From an uncultured Draconibacterium sp. (GTDB lineage Bacteria; Bacteroidota; Bacteroidia; Bacteroidales; Prolixibacteraceae), in assembly GCF_963676815.1 (NCBI RefSeq), contig NZ_OY781365.1, forward strand, positions 1,646,501-1,710,500: 64,000 bases of DNA, read 5' to 3'. This document shows, in pieces, positions 1-9,654 of the stretch. Numbering within the stretch: the stretch's first letter is position 1; the number at the start of each line of letters is the position of its first letter. The translations under genes were made by a program, and so were the position numbers. The notes beneath the pieces were generated by a model, which was not told the DNA's origin, did no database searches, and was given only the letters and a program-made list of their open reading frames with translations.

Positions 1-1682
1 GTTTTTGGCATAAATTCGGTACCGATTTGCGGAATAAGCAATGCCGCTCCACCAATCGCTACGGTTGCGATAATTATTACCATCCACTTGGCATCGATTA
101 CTTTTGATAAGAAACGGCCATAACCGCCAACTTTTACCGATTTTGATTTCATCGGAGATTTTTTGTTGCGATAGAACCGGTGGTACATCATAGGGATTAA
201 AAAGATGGCCACTACCAACGACGAAAGTAGCGAGAATGCTACCGTCCAGGCCTGATCTTTAAATAACTCACCTGAAGCACCGTGTAAATAAACAATCGGT
301 AAGAAAACGATGATTGTTGTAAGCGTTGATGCTGTAATTGCCCCGCCAACTTCGGCAGTTCCGTTAATTGCCGCATCTTTTACACTCATGCCGTTTTCGT
401 GGTTTCGGAAAATATTTTCAAGAACCACAATGGCATTATCAACCAGCATACCCGCACCCAGCGCGAGCCCTCCCAAAGTCATAATATTTATTGTGAGATG
501 GTTGAAATACATTAGGTTGAAAGTGGCCACAATCGAGATTGGTATAGCAACACTAACAATCAGTGTAGTTCCGAATCGGCGCAGGAAAACAAATAAAACA
601 ACAATTGCCAGCAAAATACCCAGCAAAGCAGTTTCCTGCACTTCGCCAATCGCACTGCTGATAAAGCGGCCCTGATTGGTTACGCCAATTAATTCGTAGC
701 CCGGAAGTGCTTTTTCAATATCAACCAATGCTTCGTTAATTTGCTCAACCGCATTTACCGTATTGAATTTTGTTTCTTTATAAATGGAAAGCCCCAAACA
801 ACGTTCGCCATTTATGTGAACAATGTTGGTTGGTTCTTTATTACCGATAGAAACCGCAGCCACATCTTTTAAATAAACCGGAGCCATTGCAACCCGGTTT
901 TGATTGGTAGTTGTAGTTGTTTCGGTGCTGCTTACAGCTTTATAACCAACAATCAGATTCTCAAAATCCTCAACGGTTTGCAACATCGATACACCTTTTA
1001 CAATGTATTGTGTGCCCATATCGGTGATTTGTCCACCTGAAACGTTGCGGTTAAAATTCTGAATGCGCGACGCCACCTCATCCATGGTCAGACCCTGCGC
1101 ATCAAGCCGGTAAATATCGGTTTCAATAACTATTTCACTCTCTTCCTGTCCCGATATTTCTACCTCGGCTACGCCTTCCAAACGAACCAACTCGTTTCTC
1201 ACGTAGTTTTCAGCAACTTTACGCAGCTCGTTCATGTTGGTAATTTCGTTGTGCTTCAGCCCAATTATCATTACCGGAGTCGTGTTCGGATCGTGTTGAG
1301 TGATCTGCAGTTCGTCAATATCAGAGTTTTGGGTAAGCGTATTCAAGGCCTTTTGCAGGTCGAGAAAAGCTTCATCCATATCTTTATTCCAGGCGTATTC
1401 TACTGTTATTTGTGCCGATCCTACCCGTGAAGAAGATGTTACCTGAATTACGTCGGACTGGCGAATGGCAAGAGCTTCGATGTTTTCAACAAACTGCTGC
1501 TCCATTTCTTCCGGAGGTCGCTCGCCCGAAGTCACTTCCACAAAAATGCGGGGCGAATTCAGATCGGGAAAGAGATCGACCCCCAATTTATCGTACGAAA
1601 TGTAGCCCAGCAACAAAACGCCAAGCACCACCATTAAAACGGTAACCGGGTAATCGACAGAAAATTGCGTTAATTTTTTCAT
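1..1682 (-). CDS. RND efflux pump inner-membrane permease (partial, C-terminus outside window)
   Basis: About 560 N-terminal residues of an AcrB/HAE1-type resistance-nodulation-division transporter, reading leftwards and running off the window start without a stop. It opens MKKLTQFSVDYPVTV, with the first membrane helix at about residues 10-28, followed by porter-domain sequence and then the transmembrane block. The proton-relay helix reads GMLVDNAIVVLENI, so the second Asp of AcrB is Asn here; this is common in HAE1-type pumps. It should extrude small hydrophobic compounds using the proton gradient. It lies 30 bp downstream of the fusion-protein gene and is the last visible member of the five-gene export operon. 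The family is certain; the substrate is unknown. Confidence 0.93.
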   Translation of the reverse strand, partial: MKKLTQFSVDYPVTVLMVVLGVLLLGYISYDKLGVDLFPDLNSPRIFVEVTSGERPPEEMEQQFVENIEALAIRQSDVIQVTSSSRVGSAQITVEYAWNKDMDEAFLDLQKALNTLTQNSDIDELQITQHDPNTTPVMIIGLKHNEITNMNELRKVAENYVRNELVRLEGVAEVEISGQEESEIVIETDIYRLDAQGLTMDEVASRIQNFNRNVSGGQITDMGTQYIVKGVSMLQTVEDFENLIVGYKAVSSTETTTTTNQNRVAMAPVYLKDVAAVSIGNKEPTNIVHINGERCLGLSIYKETKFNTVNAVEQINEALVDIEKALPGYELIGVTNQGRFISSAIGEVQETALLGILLAIVVLFVFLRRFGTTLIVSVAIPISIVATFNLMYFNHLTINIMTLGGLALGAGMLVDNAIVVLENIFRNHENGMSVKDAAINGTAEVGGAITASTLTTIIVFLPIVYLHGASGELFKDQAWTVAFSLLSSLVVAIFLIPMMYHRFYRNKKSPMKSKSVKVGGYGRFLSKVIDAKWMVIIIATVAIGGAALLIPQIGTEFMPK

Positions 1683-1712
1683 AACTGATTTGTCTTTGTT
1701 TTACCGGCTACA

Positions 1713-2771
1713 CTATAAAATCACTTTCACTTTTGAATTATCGCGGAGTGTTTCAAATCCTTTTATAATCAAACGGTCGTTCTGGCTGAGGCCTTCAATA
1801 ACTTCAATTTCATCTTGATTTGAAATACCTGTGGTGATTCGACGATCGTTGGCGGCGCTGTTACGTCCAACAATAAATACATATTTTCCGCGCGAACCGG
1901 TCATAATCACATCTTTCGGGATAACTACAGCACTGTCTTTTTGGGCAGTAATAATGTTGGCTTTTATAAACATTCCGGGGCGTAGTTTTAGCTCTGGATT
2001 ATCAATTTCGAGTTTACCTGCAAATGTGCGTGTTTCGTCGCTGATAATTGGCGACAACTCGGTAACATGTCCGGTAAGCGTATCTTCTGTAAGCGTATAG
2101 TTTGTAATCATTACTTCCTGTCCGGTGGTTACATCCGAAATATTTTTCTCGGGCAAGTTAATTTCAACATACATTTTGTTGTAGCTCATCAGGCTAACCA
2201 TACTTTCGCCGGCCGACACACGAACGCCTTCGGTGTAGTATGGCAGCGCAACGATAATTCCGGAGAAAGGAGCCACAACCTGCATTTTTGCCAACTGAAT
2301 CTCGGCACTCTCAAAATTATTCTGAGCGGTAATCATCGACACTTCAGAGTTACGCATTTCGAGCAATGTAACACCTCCTTTTTCGTACAACGATTTTTGT
2401 TTTTCGTATTCCTGCTCCGAAATTTCAAGGTTCAGTTTTGTCGACTCAATATTTAAACCATTCAGGTATTCTGCATTCTCAAGTTTTACAATAACCTGCC
2501 CTTTTTCAACACGGTCGCCCAATTGAAATTTGCGCCCCGTTTTTGGGTTGGTCTGCAAAATGTAATTTCCTTCAATTTCAGAACTCAGTTCTGTTTCGTA
2601 CACGGCTTTTGCTGTTCCGGTAGTGCTTACAAATTGTTGAATGCTTTTAAGTTTAATATTTTCAACTGAAACAGGAACAGCTAACTCAGTTGATTCAGAA
2701 CCGGTTTGGTTGTTACAAGACATTGCTGCAACAACAACACCTAACAGGATAAGTAATTTTATATGCTTCAT
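1713..2771 (-). CDS. RND efflux periplasmic adaptor (membrane fusion lipoprotein)
   Basis: A 352-residue HlyD/AcrA-family adaptor. The N-terminus MKHIKLLILLGVVVAAMSC is a lipoprotein signal ending in a lipobox Cys (residue 19), so it should be anchored in the inner membrane. The order is beta-barrel/lipoyl half (about 40-100), a coiled-coil hairpin (about 100-150, rich in Glu/Lys/Leu), the second lipoyl half (PFSGIIVALPY, about 170), then barrel and membrane-proximal domains. It joins the RND pump to the TolC-type channel. It sits 19 bp after the channel gene and 30 bp before the pump gene, so all three are probably co-transcribed. Substrate is not predictable. Confidence 0.92.
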   Translation of the reverse strand: MKHIKLLILLGVVVAAMSCNNQTGSESTELAVPVSVENIKLKSIQQFVSTTGTAKAVYETELSSEIEGNYILQTNPKTGRKFQLGDRVEKGQVIVKLENAEYLNGLNIESTKLNLEISEQEYEKQKSLYEKGGVTLLEMRNSEVSMITAQNNFESAEIQLAKMQVVAPFSGIIVALPYYTEGVRVSAGESMVSLMSYNKMYVEINLPEKNISDVTTGQEVMITNYTLTEDTLTGHVTELSPIISDETRTFAGKLEIDNPELKLRPGMFIKANIITAQKDSAVVIPKDVIMTGSRGKYVFIVGRNSAANDRRITTGISNQDEIEVIEGLSQNDRLIIKGFETLRDNSKVKVIL

Positions 2772-2790
2772 TTTGGTATAATTTTCAGGT

Positions 2791-4290
2791 TTATTCTTGA
2801 TTATCGGTCATATACAACTCGGATGGAATAATGGCTTCATTCTTTTCGAAATCGTACAACGACTGTATTTTAAGGTTAAGTAATTCAATTTTATAGTTGA
2901 TAAGTGCCTGGCTTAATGCAACTTTTTGCGACGACAGCTGGTTTTGATACAAGTTTAAATCCATACCTGTAAGATCGCCATTTTCGTAACGCTCGAGGTT
3001 AATTTCGTAGGTTAACTGCGCATTGCGCTCATTTTGCTTCGCCAATTCAATCTGGTTAAGTTGGTTTTGAATATTACGGTATACCTGGCGAATGTCAACA
3101 ACAATTTGTTTCTTTTCTTCATTCAGGTTCAACTCTTGCGACTCGATTGCTGCTTCGGCTGCTGCGATACGTGCTTTACGCTCGCCCCAGTCGAAGATTG
3201 GAATATTAAAACTAATACCCACCGACGGGCTTTTAGTTGGATTTTGATAAATATTACCCAAATCTTTATTATCGCCGGTTATACCAAAACGCAGGTTCAT
3301 ATCTCCCCTGAATTCATTTTGTGCTTTGGTACGAATAAGATCGAACTGACTGGTTTCCACGTCAATTTCGCGCTGGCGCAATTCCATTCTCGATTCCAGA
3401 CCGTTCTCAATGGCTTTGTCCAAATCAACAGGAACAGGGTTTACGCTAACATCGGCCAGAATCATTATGTCTTCAAAAAGATCCATGCCGAGGTATAATT
3501 TCAGTTGATCTTTGGCATTTTCAAAAGATACCTCATTGTTTTGCAAAGTAGATTTTGCAGTTGCCAGGTTCAGTTCGGCCTGGTACTCTTCCTCTTTAGC
3601 AGCTAAACCGGCTTCAACTTTATTTTTAATTATATCGTAACTGTTTTGAGTGTTCGCCAGCTCGTCTTTTGCAATCGTCAAATTCATTTGCGCCATATAA
3701 ACGTTATAGAAAAATTCGGTTACATTTCGCTCGAGGTTTAAGTACTGCATGGCGTAACTTATTCGGGCATTTTCAAAATTCAGCTCCAATTCCTTCAACT
3801 CAAGTTTCAGGGTATTGTAGGTAAATAACGGCTGATTCAGATTTAAATACAGGTTATTAAAAAATACCTCACTCTCCAAATTTGTTGAAGAAGAATTATT
3901 GCTCGACCATCCAAACTCGTTGGTCAACGATACGGTACCATCGGTTATTAAAATTGGCTGAGCTACGGTGAACAAGGTCCTGGTTTCAAAATTCTCGTTG
4001 GTGTACCATTCTGAAACACGGTTATCAAAACGTCGTTGCTTGCTGTAATTTACCGGATCAACCTGCAACGAGAATCTCGATTTTAATGCAGCGCGTTGTG
4101 CCTCCAGGTTTTTCTGGTAACGTTCGAGGTTTAATAACGACAATTTCAAATCGGGGCTTCCCGTTTCGGCTATACTTAATGCCCTTTCAAGGGTTAAGGC
4201 CTCTTGTGCCTGAACAGCAAAAGTTGCAGAGGCCACCACTACAATGGCAATTACCAGCTTTTGCATAAGTTTGATTTTTGTTTTCATCAT
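2791..4290 (-). CDS. TolC-family outer-membrane efflux channel
   Basis: A 499-residue outer-membrane efflux protein with a cleavable signal peptide (about residues 1-28, ending VQAQ). Two long helical repeats rich in Gln, Glu, Asn and Leu flank strand regions, the usual internal duplication of TolC proteins. It forms the exit duct for the RND pump and, judging from the operon, possibly also for the ABC exporter encoded just upstream. It is 17 bp from the permease gene and 19 bp from the adaptor gene. The start could be Met1 or Met2 (a Met-Met pair). The family is clear. Confidence 0.92.
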   Translation of the reverse strand: MMKTKIKLMQKLVIAIVVVASATFAVQAQEALTLERALSIAETGSPDLKLSLLNLERYQKNLEAQRAALKSRFSLQVDPVNYSKQRRFDNRVSEWYTNENFETRTLFTVAQPILITDGTVSLTNEFGWSSNNSSSTNLESEVFFNNLYLNLNQPLFTYNTLKLELKELELNFENARISYAMQYLNLERNVTEFFYNVYMAQMNLTIAKDELANTQNSYDIIKNKVEAGLAAKEEEYQAELNLATAKSTLQNNEVSFENAKDQLKLYLGMDLFEDIMILADVSVNPVPVDLDKAIENGLESRMELRQREIDVETSQFDLIRTKAQNEFRGDMNLRFGITGDNKDLGNIYQNPTKSPSVGISFNIPIFDWGERKARIAAAEAAIESQELNLNEEKKQIVVDIRQVYRNIQNQLNQIELAKQNERNAQLTYEINLERYENGDLTGMDLNLYQNQLSSQKVALSQALINYKIELLNLKIQSLYDFEKNEAIIPSELYMTDNQE

Positions 4291-4307
4291 CTATGTTGAT
4301 TTATTTT

Positions 4308-7300
4308 TTATAATTCCACGATTTTTACCGCATCGGCATATATCATTCGCAACTCGGTTTTGTCCGTTAATTCAATAACCGCTTTGTCTGATGAGAAATA
4401 AAACGATCCCAAATGTACCCAACCGGTTTCGGCACTCTGCGAATCAAGAAAAGCTTCTTCATCTCCATCGTCGGCGTGAATGATAAAGTTCAAACTTCCT
4501 TTTTCCTCTCCACGATTTCGGCCAAATCCCCGACCTTTATAAAAGTGGTAAAACACATCGTAATACCCGGCTTCTTTTACCGGCACATTCCAGCGGGCAA
4601 TCTGTTCGCCGTTTCCTCCTTTTATATAGTAAGCTGAGCGAACATACTCGCCGTAAAACTCGTCGCTGGTAGTGGCGGTCCAGCTAATTGGAGGCCTCCA
4701 CCAGTTTACGCTTGAATATTTTTGTTTTGTCTCTTCTTCTTTCACAATGAGTTTTTCGAGCAAGCTAACCTGATGGTTTTCTGTCACTTCAAAACCAGGA
4801 TCCTCGTTATCCACAATCGCTTCGTTAGGCAATTTTGTTTGAACAGGAGTATTACTTATTCGCTCTCCTTCCCAAGGTCTGGCTTTTAAGTCTTCTTCCA
4901 CTTCGCGGAACATTTCCATATAAGTTTGCGGAACATTCTTCGATGTCAGAGAATTAAATACAACCATGCGTGGAGTACCATCAAACAAGTAGCTCAATTC
5001 TTTAGTCTGGTGGGCAGTTAACTCTATTAATTTGTCTACTGTATCTTCCGATCCCATTCCTGGAGGGCCAAAACCTCTGCCGCCGCCTCCGCCGCCACCG
5101 GAAAGACGGAAAGTCAATTTTATTAAACCATCAACATCCGAGAAATTGGTAACTTTCAGCGAGATCATGGTTTTCATGGCATCTCCCGATTTTACTTTCA
5201 CTCCTTTTATTGGAGAAACAAGATAACCCGGAAGAGATTTGGCTTTAAACCAACTGTTCATCATTGGCTCCAACTCAATACCAAATTTGGCTTTAATCTC
5301 TTCGTCAAATTCCTCAAACGAAATATTCTGATATTTGTATTTTTCCAGCACCCCTCGCAGAAAATCTTCAAAATCTTCTTCACCGGCCTCTAGTTTTATA
5401 GTGGAGAAAAGTACATCACCTTTCAGTTTAATTACATCGTTTACAATTTCGCTCTGATCCGGATCGGCAAGAATTTCCTGGAAAGAATAATCCTGCAAAG
5501 CAATATTTGCCATAATCTCCGGACTTTCGCCACTCATGCTACTCATAAACAGCGATCGCATATCAGTAGTTTGGCTTTTTAGATAAGCCTCGAAAACCCG
5601 GTTGGTAATCGGCCATTTATCCGATTGAATGTTATTTTGGAAATTGTATAACCACGGAAAAATAAAATACGGATTTGGCAATTGCTCCATACTCATTTCG
5701 CCTCTCGACCATTGCCTGTTGGTTTCATTTTCTTCAGTAAATTTCTCCAGAAACTGTCCAAGCACACGCAATTCTTTGTCTTCATCAGTCATTTCGGCAC
5801 CGCCGCCACGACCTCTCCAACGTCCCATACGTTCTTTTTGTTGTTCAAAATCGGCTTCGCGGAACATGTATCCTTTTTCCTGAATTAATATTTGCCCGGG
5901 CTGAATAACTTCCTGCACCGATGTCCACATTCGTTCGTAGGTTTTAAACTGTGCCGGAACTTCAACTAAAGCAATTTGATCAGAATTATACTCTAAATTA
6001 TAGCCACGTTTAAAATCCTGGAAACGTTCGTAAACAACCGAAGCTAAAGTATCTTTCGACTCGGGGAAAGCATCGCTGAAATAATCATGTCCTTCAATCA
6101 ACCATACTCCAAACTGAAAATCGTTGTGCGTGAAACTTTTTAATTGATAACGGCCTATTGCCAGCGAAAGCTGGGTTAAAGGAGTTTTGGGTTCAAAATG
6201 GAATTCTCCAGCCGCAACTTCTGTCATCTCTCCTTCAGAAACCGGCCGTAATCCTTCGGCAGTTTTTACAGTTAAGCTATAGTCCACAAACTCGGGTTTG
6301 TACCAGCTTACATCTTCAGAACTATAGGTAACTCCAACTTTCGGATACCAGTTTGCTTCGCGTGTAAGCAACACATAATCAGGCGTTACAAATGCATAGC
6401 GTTTATCAACATTCAATACAAACTGTCCGTATTTTTCCTGCCGTTTTTCTTCTTCAATATCAAGGTAACAATATGCTTCGTCGATGGTGCCATCGTAAGA
6501 GAATTCAACCTGTACACTATCACCGGGCTGCAGATTTACCTGGTCAGAAATTATAATTAAATGATCTTTGCGAACAAACGGAAGCGTTTTTCCACCAACT
6601 TTCAAATCGCTAATCTTCAGTCCTGCGTTCAGGCTGAAAATCAATTTTGAAAGAGGCTGCTGCATGTTGTTTTTTAGCATCATTGCTGATTGAACACTCA
6701 ACGATTCGCCTTGATGATCGAGTACGATATCATGCGAAAGCACGTCTGCTAAAGGTTCGCTAACGTATTCGTTATTAAGTTCAATAATATCGGCTCGTAA
6801 AGCCTCAGTTTTCTTGAAACTATTTATATGATTGTAGGCCAAATATCCGGCGCCGCCAATAAATACAATGCTAAAAATCAGTGAAACATAGGTCATTGTT
6901 TCCGACTGTGGCAAACGTTTCAGTAAGAAAATAGTAAGGAAAATAAATCCGGCACCAAGACCAAAATATATACCACGGTGAATTAGAATTACAGCCAAAT
7001 TACCAAAACCAACTATATCAGAACTTAGCATCGGGATGCTAAAAGCCATGTAGTCGAAAATGTAATAATATTTTGCCTGCAGCAGAAAGAGGGTAATACC
7101 AATGTACCCCAATACCAAAACAAAAGTTATGGCCTGGTTACGAATTACACTCATCAACAAAAACGACAACCCCATAATAAAAACAAGGGTTGGAATACTA
7201 ATCAGTACCAAATACACTGCATATGAAACCCAATCGATGGGAGTACCTTTGGCAAGTGCATTAAAAACCAGCGCAAGTATTACAACGGCAACATTAAGTA

Positions 7301-7661
7301 TCATAAAAACCTGCATGTTACCAAGCGTTTTTCCAATTACATATTCGCCATTGGTCATCGAGCGCATATAAATTACCTCGGTAGTATCCAGTTTTTTATC
7401 GCGTTTTAAGAAATCTGATGCCAGGAAAACAGCAATTACTGCCTGTGCCACGTTAAGAATTAACAAATTGAAATAGGGAATGGCACTAGGAATAGCCCGA
7501 ATTGCCCATCCTTCGCCGCCGCCACCTTCAATCACCATTCCGAAATTCATTCCGAACAGTACCAGCAACGACAGAATGCTAAATATGCGAAAAAACCAAC
7601 TGCGAAAAAGTGTTTTCCGCTCGTATTTTGCTATCGAAAATATATTGTGTAACGAAATCAT
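4308..7661 (-). CDS. ABC-2 permease fused to M1-aminopeptidase-like and golvesin/xanthan-lyase CBD-like domains
   Basis: 1117 residues. About residues 1-280 hold six or more hydrophobic helices of ABC-2 permease type. Residues about 300-960 resemble the long extracytoplasmic M1-aminopeptidase region that Bacteroidota attach to such permeases. The tail (about 985-1117) resembles the golvesin C-terminal/xanthan-lyase carbohydrate-binding-like fold, with WWRPP and the YYDVFYH stretch. I see no HEXXH zinc motif anywhere, so the peptidase-like part is probably inactive and may serve binding or scaffolding. A run of eight glycines lies within a beta-rich region. The ATPase gene is 10 bp upstream, so both probably form one exporter. 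The substrate is unknown. Domain limits are by eye. Confidence 0.82.
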   Translation of the reverse strand: MISLHNIFSIAKYERKTLFRSWFFRIFSILSLLVLFGMNFGMVIEGGGGEGWAIRAIPSAIPYFNLLILNVAQAVIAVFLASDFLKRDKKLDTTEVIYMRSMTNGEYVIGKTLGNMQVFMILNVAVVILALVFNALAKGTPIDWVSYAVYLVLISIPTLVFIMGLSFLLMSVIRNQAITFVLVLGYIGITLFLLQAKYYYIFDYMAFSIPMLSSDIVGFGNLAVILIHRGIYFGLGAGFIFLTIFLLKRLPQSETMTYVSLIFSIVFIGGAGYLAYNHINSFKKTEALRADIIELNNEYVSEPLADVLSHDIVLDHQGESLSVQSAMMLKNNMQQPLSKLIFSLNAGLKISDLKVGGKTLPFVRKDHLIIISDQVNLQPGDSVQVEFSYDGTIDEAYCYLDIEEEKRQEKYGQFVLNVDKRYAFVTPDYVLLTREANWYPKVGVTYSSEDVSWYKPEFVDYSLTVKTAEGLRPVSEGEMTEVAAGEFHFEPKTPLTQLSLAIGRYQLKSFTHNDFQFGVWLIEGHDYFSDAFPESKDTLASVVYERFQDFKRGYNLEYNSDQIALVEVPAQFKTYERMWTSVQEVIQPGQILIQEKGYMFREADFEQQKERMGRWRGRGGGAEMTDEDKELRVLGQFLEKFTEENETNRQWSRGEMSMEQLPNPYFIFPWLYNFQNNIQSDKWPITNRVFEAYLKSQTTDMRSLFMSSMSGESPEIMANIALQDYSFQEILADPDQSEIVNDVIKLKGDVLFSTIKLEAGEEDFEDFLRGVLEKYKYQNISFEEFDEEIKAKFGIELEPMMNSWFKAKSLPGYLVSPIKGVKVKSGDAMKTMISLKVTNFSDVDGLIKLTFRLSGGGGGGGRGFGPPGMGSEDTVDKLIELTAHQTKELSYLFDGTPRMVVFNSLTSKNVPQTYMEMFREVEEDLKARPWEGERISNTPVQTKLPNEAIVDNEDPGFEVTENHQVSLLEKLIVKEEETKQKYSSVNWWRPPISWTATTSDEFYGEYVRSAYYIKGGNGEQIARWNVPVKEAGYYDVFYHFYKGRGFGRNRGEEKGSLNFIIHADDGDEEAFLDSQSAETGWVHLGSFYFSSDKAVIELTDKTELRMIYADAVKIVEL

Positions 7662-7671
7662 TATTCCGGAT

Positions 7672-8565
7672 TTAAGCGTTAGACCATTGGTTTAGTTTGT
7701 TTTCCATAAAGTGCACATATGCGTGCTCTAAATTCGGATCCATGGGTTTACCCTGGTAACCGTTTATTTCATCGGCAACAACCTGTACTTCCCAACCTCC
7801 ATCAATCGGTATGGTAGAAATTACAGGGTATTTCTCATTTATCTCCATGTATTCCTGTTCGGTGGCTTCAATTAGCCAAACATGTCCTTCTGCTTCTTTT
7901 ACAAGCTGCTCGGGCGATCCTGAAAAAGCCAGTTTCCCCTGGTTTAGCAGCGCCATATTATCGCAGGTACTAGATATATCGCCAACAATGTGTGTTGACA
8001 GGATGATAATTACATCGCGGGTACTAATGGTAGAAAGCAGGTTTCGAAACCTGATACGTTCTTCGGGGTCGAGGCCGGTTGTTGGCTCATCAACAATTAT
8101 AATTTTCGGATCATTTATTAGTGCCTGGGCAATTCCCAAACGACGTTTCATACCTCCCGAAAGTTTATTTGCATTTCTGTCGCGCACTTCAAACAAGCCC
8201 ACTTCTTCAAGCATTTGATCCACAGCGCTTCGGCGTGCTGCCCCACTCTTCATTCCGGCTAAACGTGCAGTATAATCAAGAAATTCAGAAGTTTTCAATT
8301 TCGAGAAAAAACTAAAATCCTGGGGAAGATACCCCAACATTGATCGAATTTCTCTACGATTTTTTGAAAGTTCGTAATCGTTATAATATACTTTCCCGTT
8401 TGTTGGCTTCATTAAAGTTACCAAAATTCGCATCAGGGTAGATTTCCCTGCTCCGTTAGGCCCAAGAAGGCCAAACATACCGTTTGGAATTTCAAGGTTG
8501 AGGTTGTTAACTGCGTAACTACCTCCCTTGTAAATTTTGTTTAGATTTTCGATTTTAATATGCAC
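7672..8565 (-). CDS. ABC transporter ATP-binding protein
   Basis: A 297-residue ABC ATPase with Walker A GPNGAGKST (about residues 35-43), signature LSGGMKRRLGIAQ (about 136-148), Walker B IIIVDEPTTGLDP (about 158-170) and the switch His in STHIVGD. The last 80 residues are the extra domain typical of ATPases partnering ABC-2 permeases. It is the first gene of the minus-strand export operon and powers the permease encoded 10 bp downstream. The roughly 270 bp upstream contain no convincing full promoter; the -7-like sequences there each differ from TAnnTTTG. Confidence 0.94.
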   Translation of the reverse strand: MHIKIENLNKIYKGGSYAVNNLNLEIPNGMFGLLGPNGAGKSTLMRILVTLMKPTNGKVYYNDYELSKNRREIRSMLGYLPQDFSFFSKLKTSEFLDYTARLAGMKSGAARRSAVDQMLEEVGLFEVRDRNANKLSGGMKRRLGIAQALINDPKIIIVDEPTTGLDPEERIRFRNLLSTISTRDVIIILSTHIVGDISSTCDNMALLNQGKLAFSGSPEQLVKEAEGHVWLIEATEQEYMEINEKYPVISTIPIDGGWEVQVVADEINGYQGKPMDPNLEHAYVHFMENKLNQWSNA

Positions 8566-8757
8566 GATGCAATAAAATTTTATGAGAACACTGCCTTGGA
8601 CTTACAAAGCATTAAATCGTTTAATATTGTTTGTGCACTTTTATCATTAAAATTACATTCATTGCGTAATAATTACAAAGGCCTCAACGCAGGCCTGCAC
8701 AGTTAACTTCTAATTTTGGGTTAAACAAATGTTTCGTATTACAAACACGAAAGGAAT

Positions 8758-8790
8758 AAAAAAAGCTCTGCAATATTTTGCAAAGCTTTT
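8758..8790 (-). terminator. Intrinsic terminator after the 193-aa secreted protein
   Basis: AAAAGCTCTGCAA and TTGCAAAGCTTTT form a 13-bp stem with one mismatch and a TATT loop, followed on the minus strand by seven T's. It ends the transcript of the gene at 8839-9420. The rest of 8566-8838 shows nothing else that I can support. Confidence 0.75.
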
Positions 8791-8838
8791 CACCCCCTCA
8801 CACAAGGGTTAACAACTACAGATTAAAAACACTGTCCA

Positions 8839-9420
8839 CTAAAGTTTTACAGTAAATTTATGATCTTTAACACTATCGGTTAACACAATATCGTAGGTAC
8901 CTCGTTTTAAATCGCCAAAATCGAGCATGGTTTGAATACTCATCTCGCGGCCCAGGTTTGTTCCGTCAATATGCTCGCCATCGTGGTATACATTAATAAA
9001 TACCGGTTTGTGCGACGTATTCAAAAACGACACGTTCACTTTTTTGTCATTTACACGAAAAAATGGCTCGTAGCAATGTGTAGCATCACTTACCACAATC
9101 TTTTCATCTTTAACACTCACCATTCTGTTCATGCTTTGGTTGCCATAATTTACACTCACACAAAAATCGCCATCCCCCAGTTCCGAAAAATCGAACATGG
9201 TTTTAAATTCAGCTTTGTGCTCTGTTTGTTTGTGGTAAAGAATTTCGCCATCGGTATTTGTAAGGGTTACTTCTAACGGTGCTTCATTGGCAAAACTATA
9301 AGCCAGCATTGCGGTGTTTTCTTTCACCTGAATAACATTCATTTTTGGTAACTCGGTGGCCATTGCTGCTCCTGCAACAAAAAATGCCAGGACTATAAAA
9401 GCCCAAACTTTTGTTTTCAT
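8839..9420 (-). CDS. Small secreted two-domain beta protein (paralogue 1 of 3)
   Basis: 193 residues with a signal peptide (about 1-21, ending AMA). The mature part looks like two similar beta-sandwich halves: each has a strand-rich segment ending in a D-F-x-x-L-x-x-G-x-[YF] motif (FDFSELGDGDFCV at about 76, LDFGDLKRGTYDI at about 167). The two genes upstream encode related 194-residue proteins with the same layout, so this is a local family. It may be related to the Bacteroidota DUF3244-like secreted proteins. No catalytic motif is visible; a periplasmic or extracellular structural role is possible. Function unknown. Confidence 0.85.
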   Translation of the reverse strand: MKTKVWAFIVLAFFVAGAAMATELPKMNVIQVKENTAMLAYSFANEAPLEVTLTNTDGEILYHKQTEHKAEFKTMFDFSELGDGDFCVSVNYGNQSMNRMVSVKDEKIVVSDATHCYEPFFRVNDKKVNVSFLNTSHKPVFINVYHDGEHIDGTNLGREMSIQTMLDFGDLKRGTYDIVLTDSVKDHKFTVKL

Positions 9421-9591
9421 AACTTATCTATTTAATTGTTTTCTATATAAATAGACAGCGAAACAGCACCATTCGTTACGCAATTTTGCGGCTTATCGAC
9501 GAACAGCAAGCCACCGTCGACCAACGCAAAAAAAACCGATCTCAACAACCGGCTCAAAAAATCAAATTTGGGGTAAATAAAAGTTAAATAT

Positions 9592-9626
9592 AAAAAAAAG
9601 GCCATCAGTAAATTTCTGACAGCCTT
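9592..9626 (-). terminator. Intrinsic terminator after secreted paralogue 2
   Basis: On the minus strand AAGGCTGTCAG pairs with CTGATGGCCTT (11 bp including two G-U pairs) and is followed by eight T's. It lies 29 bp after the stop of the gene at 9655. Confidence 0.85.
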
Positions 9627-9654
9627 ATCTAAACCAATAACATTTTCTAATCTA

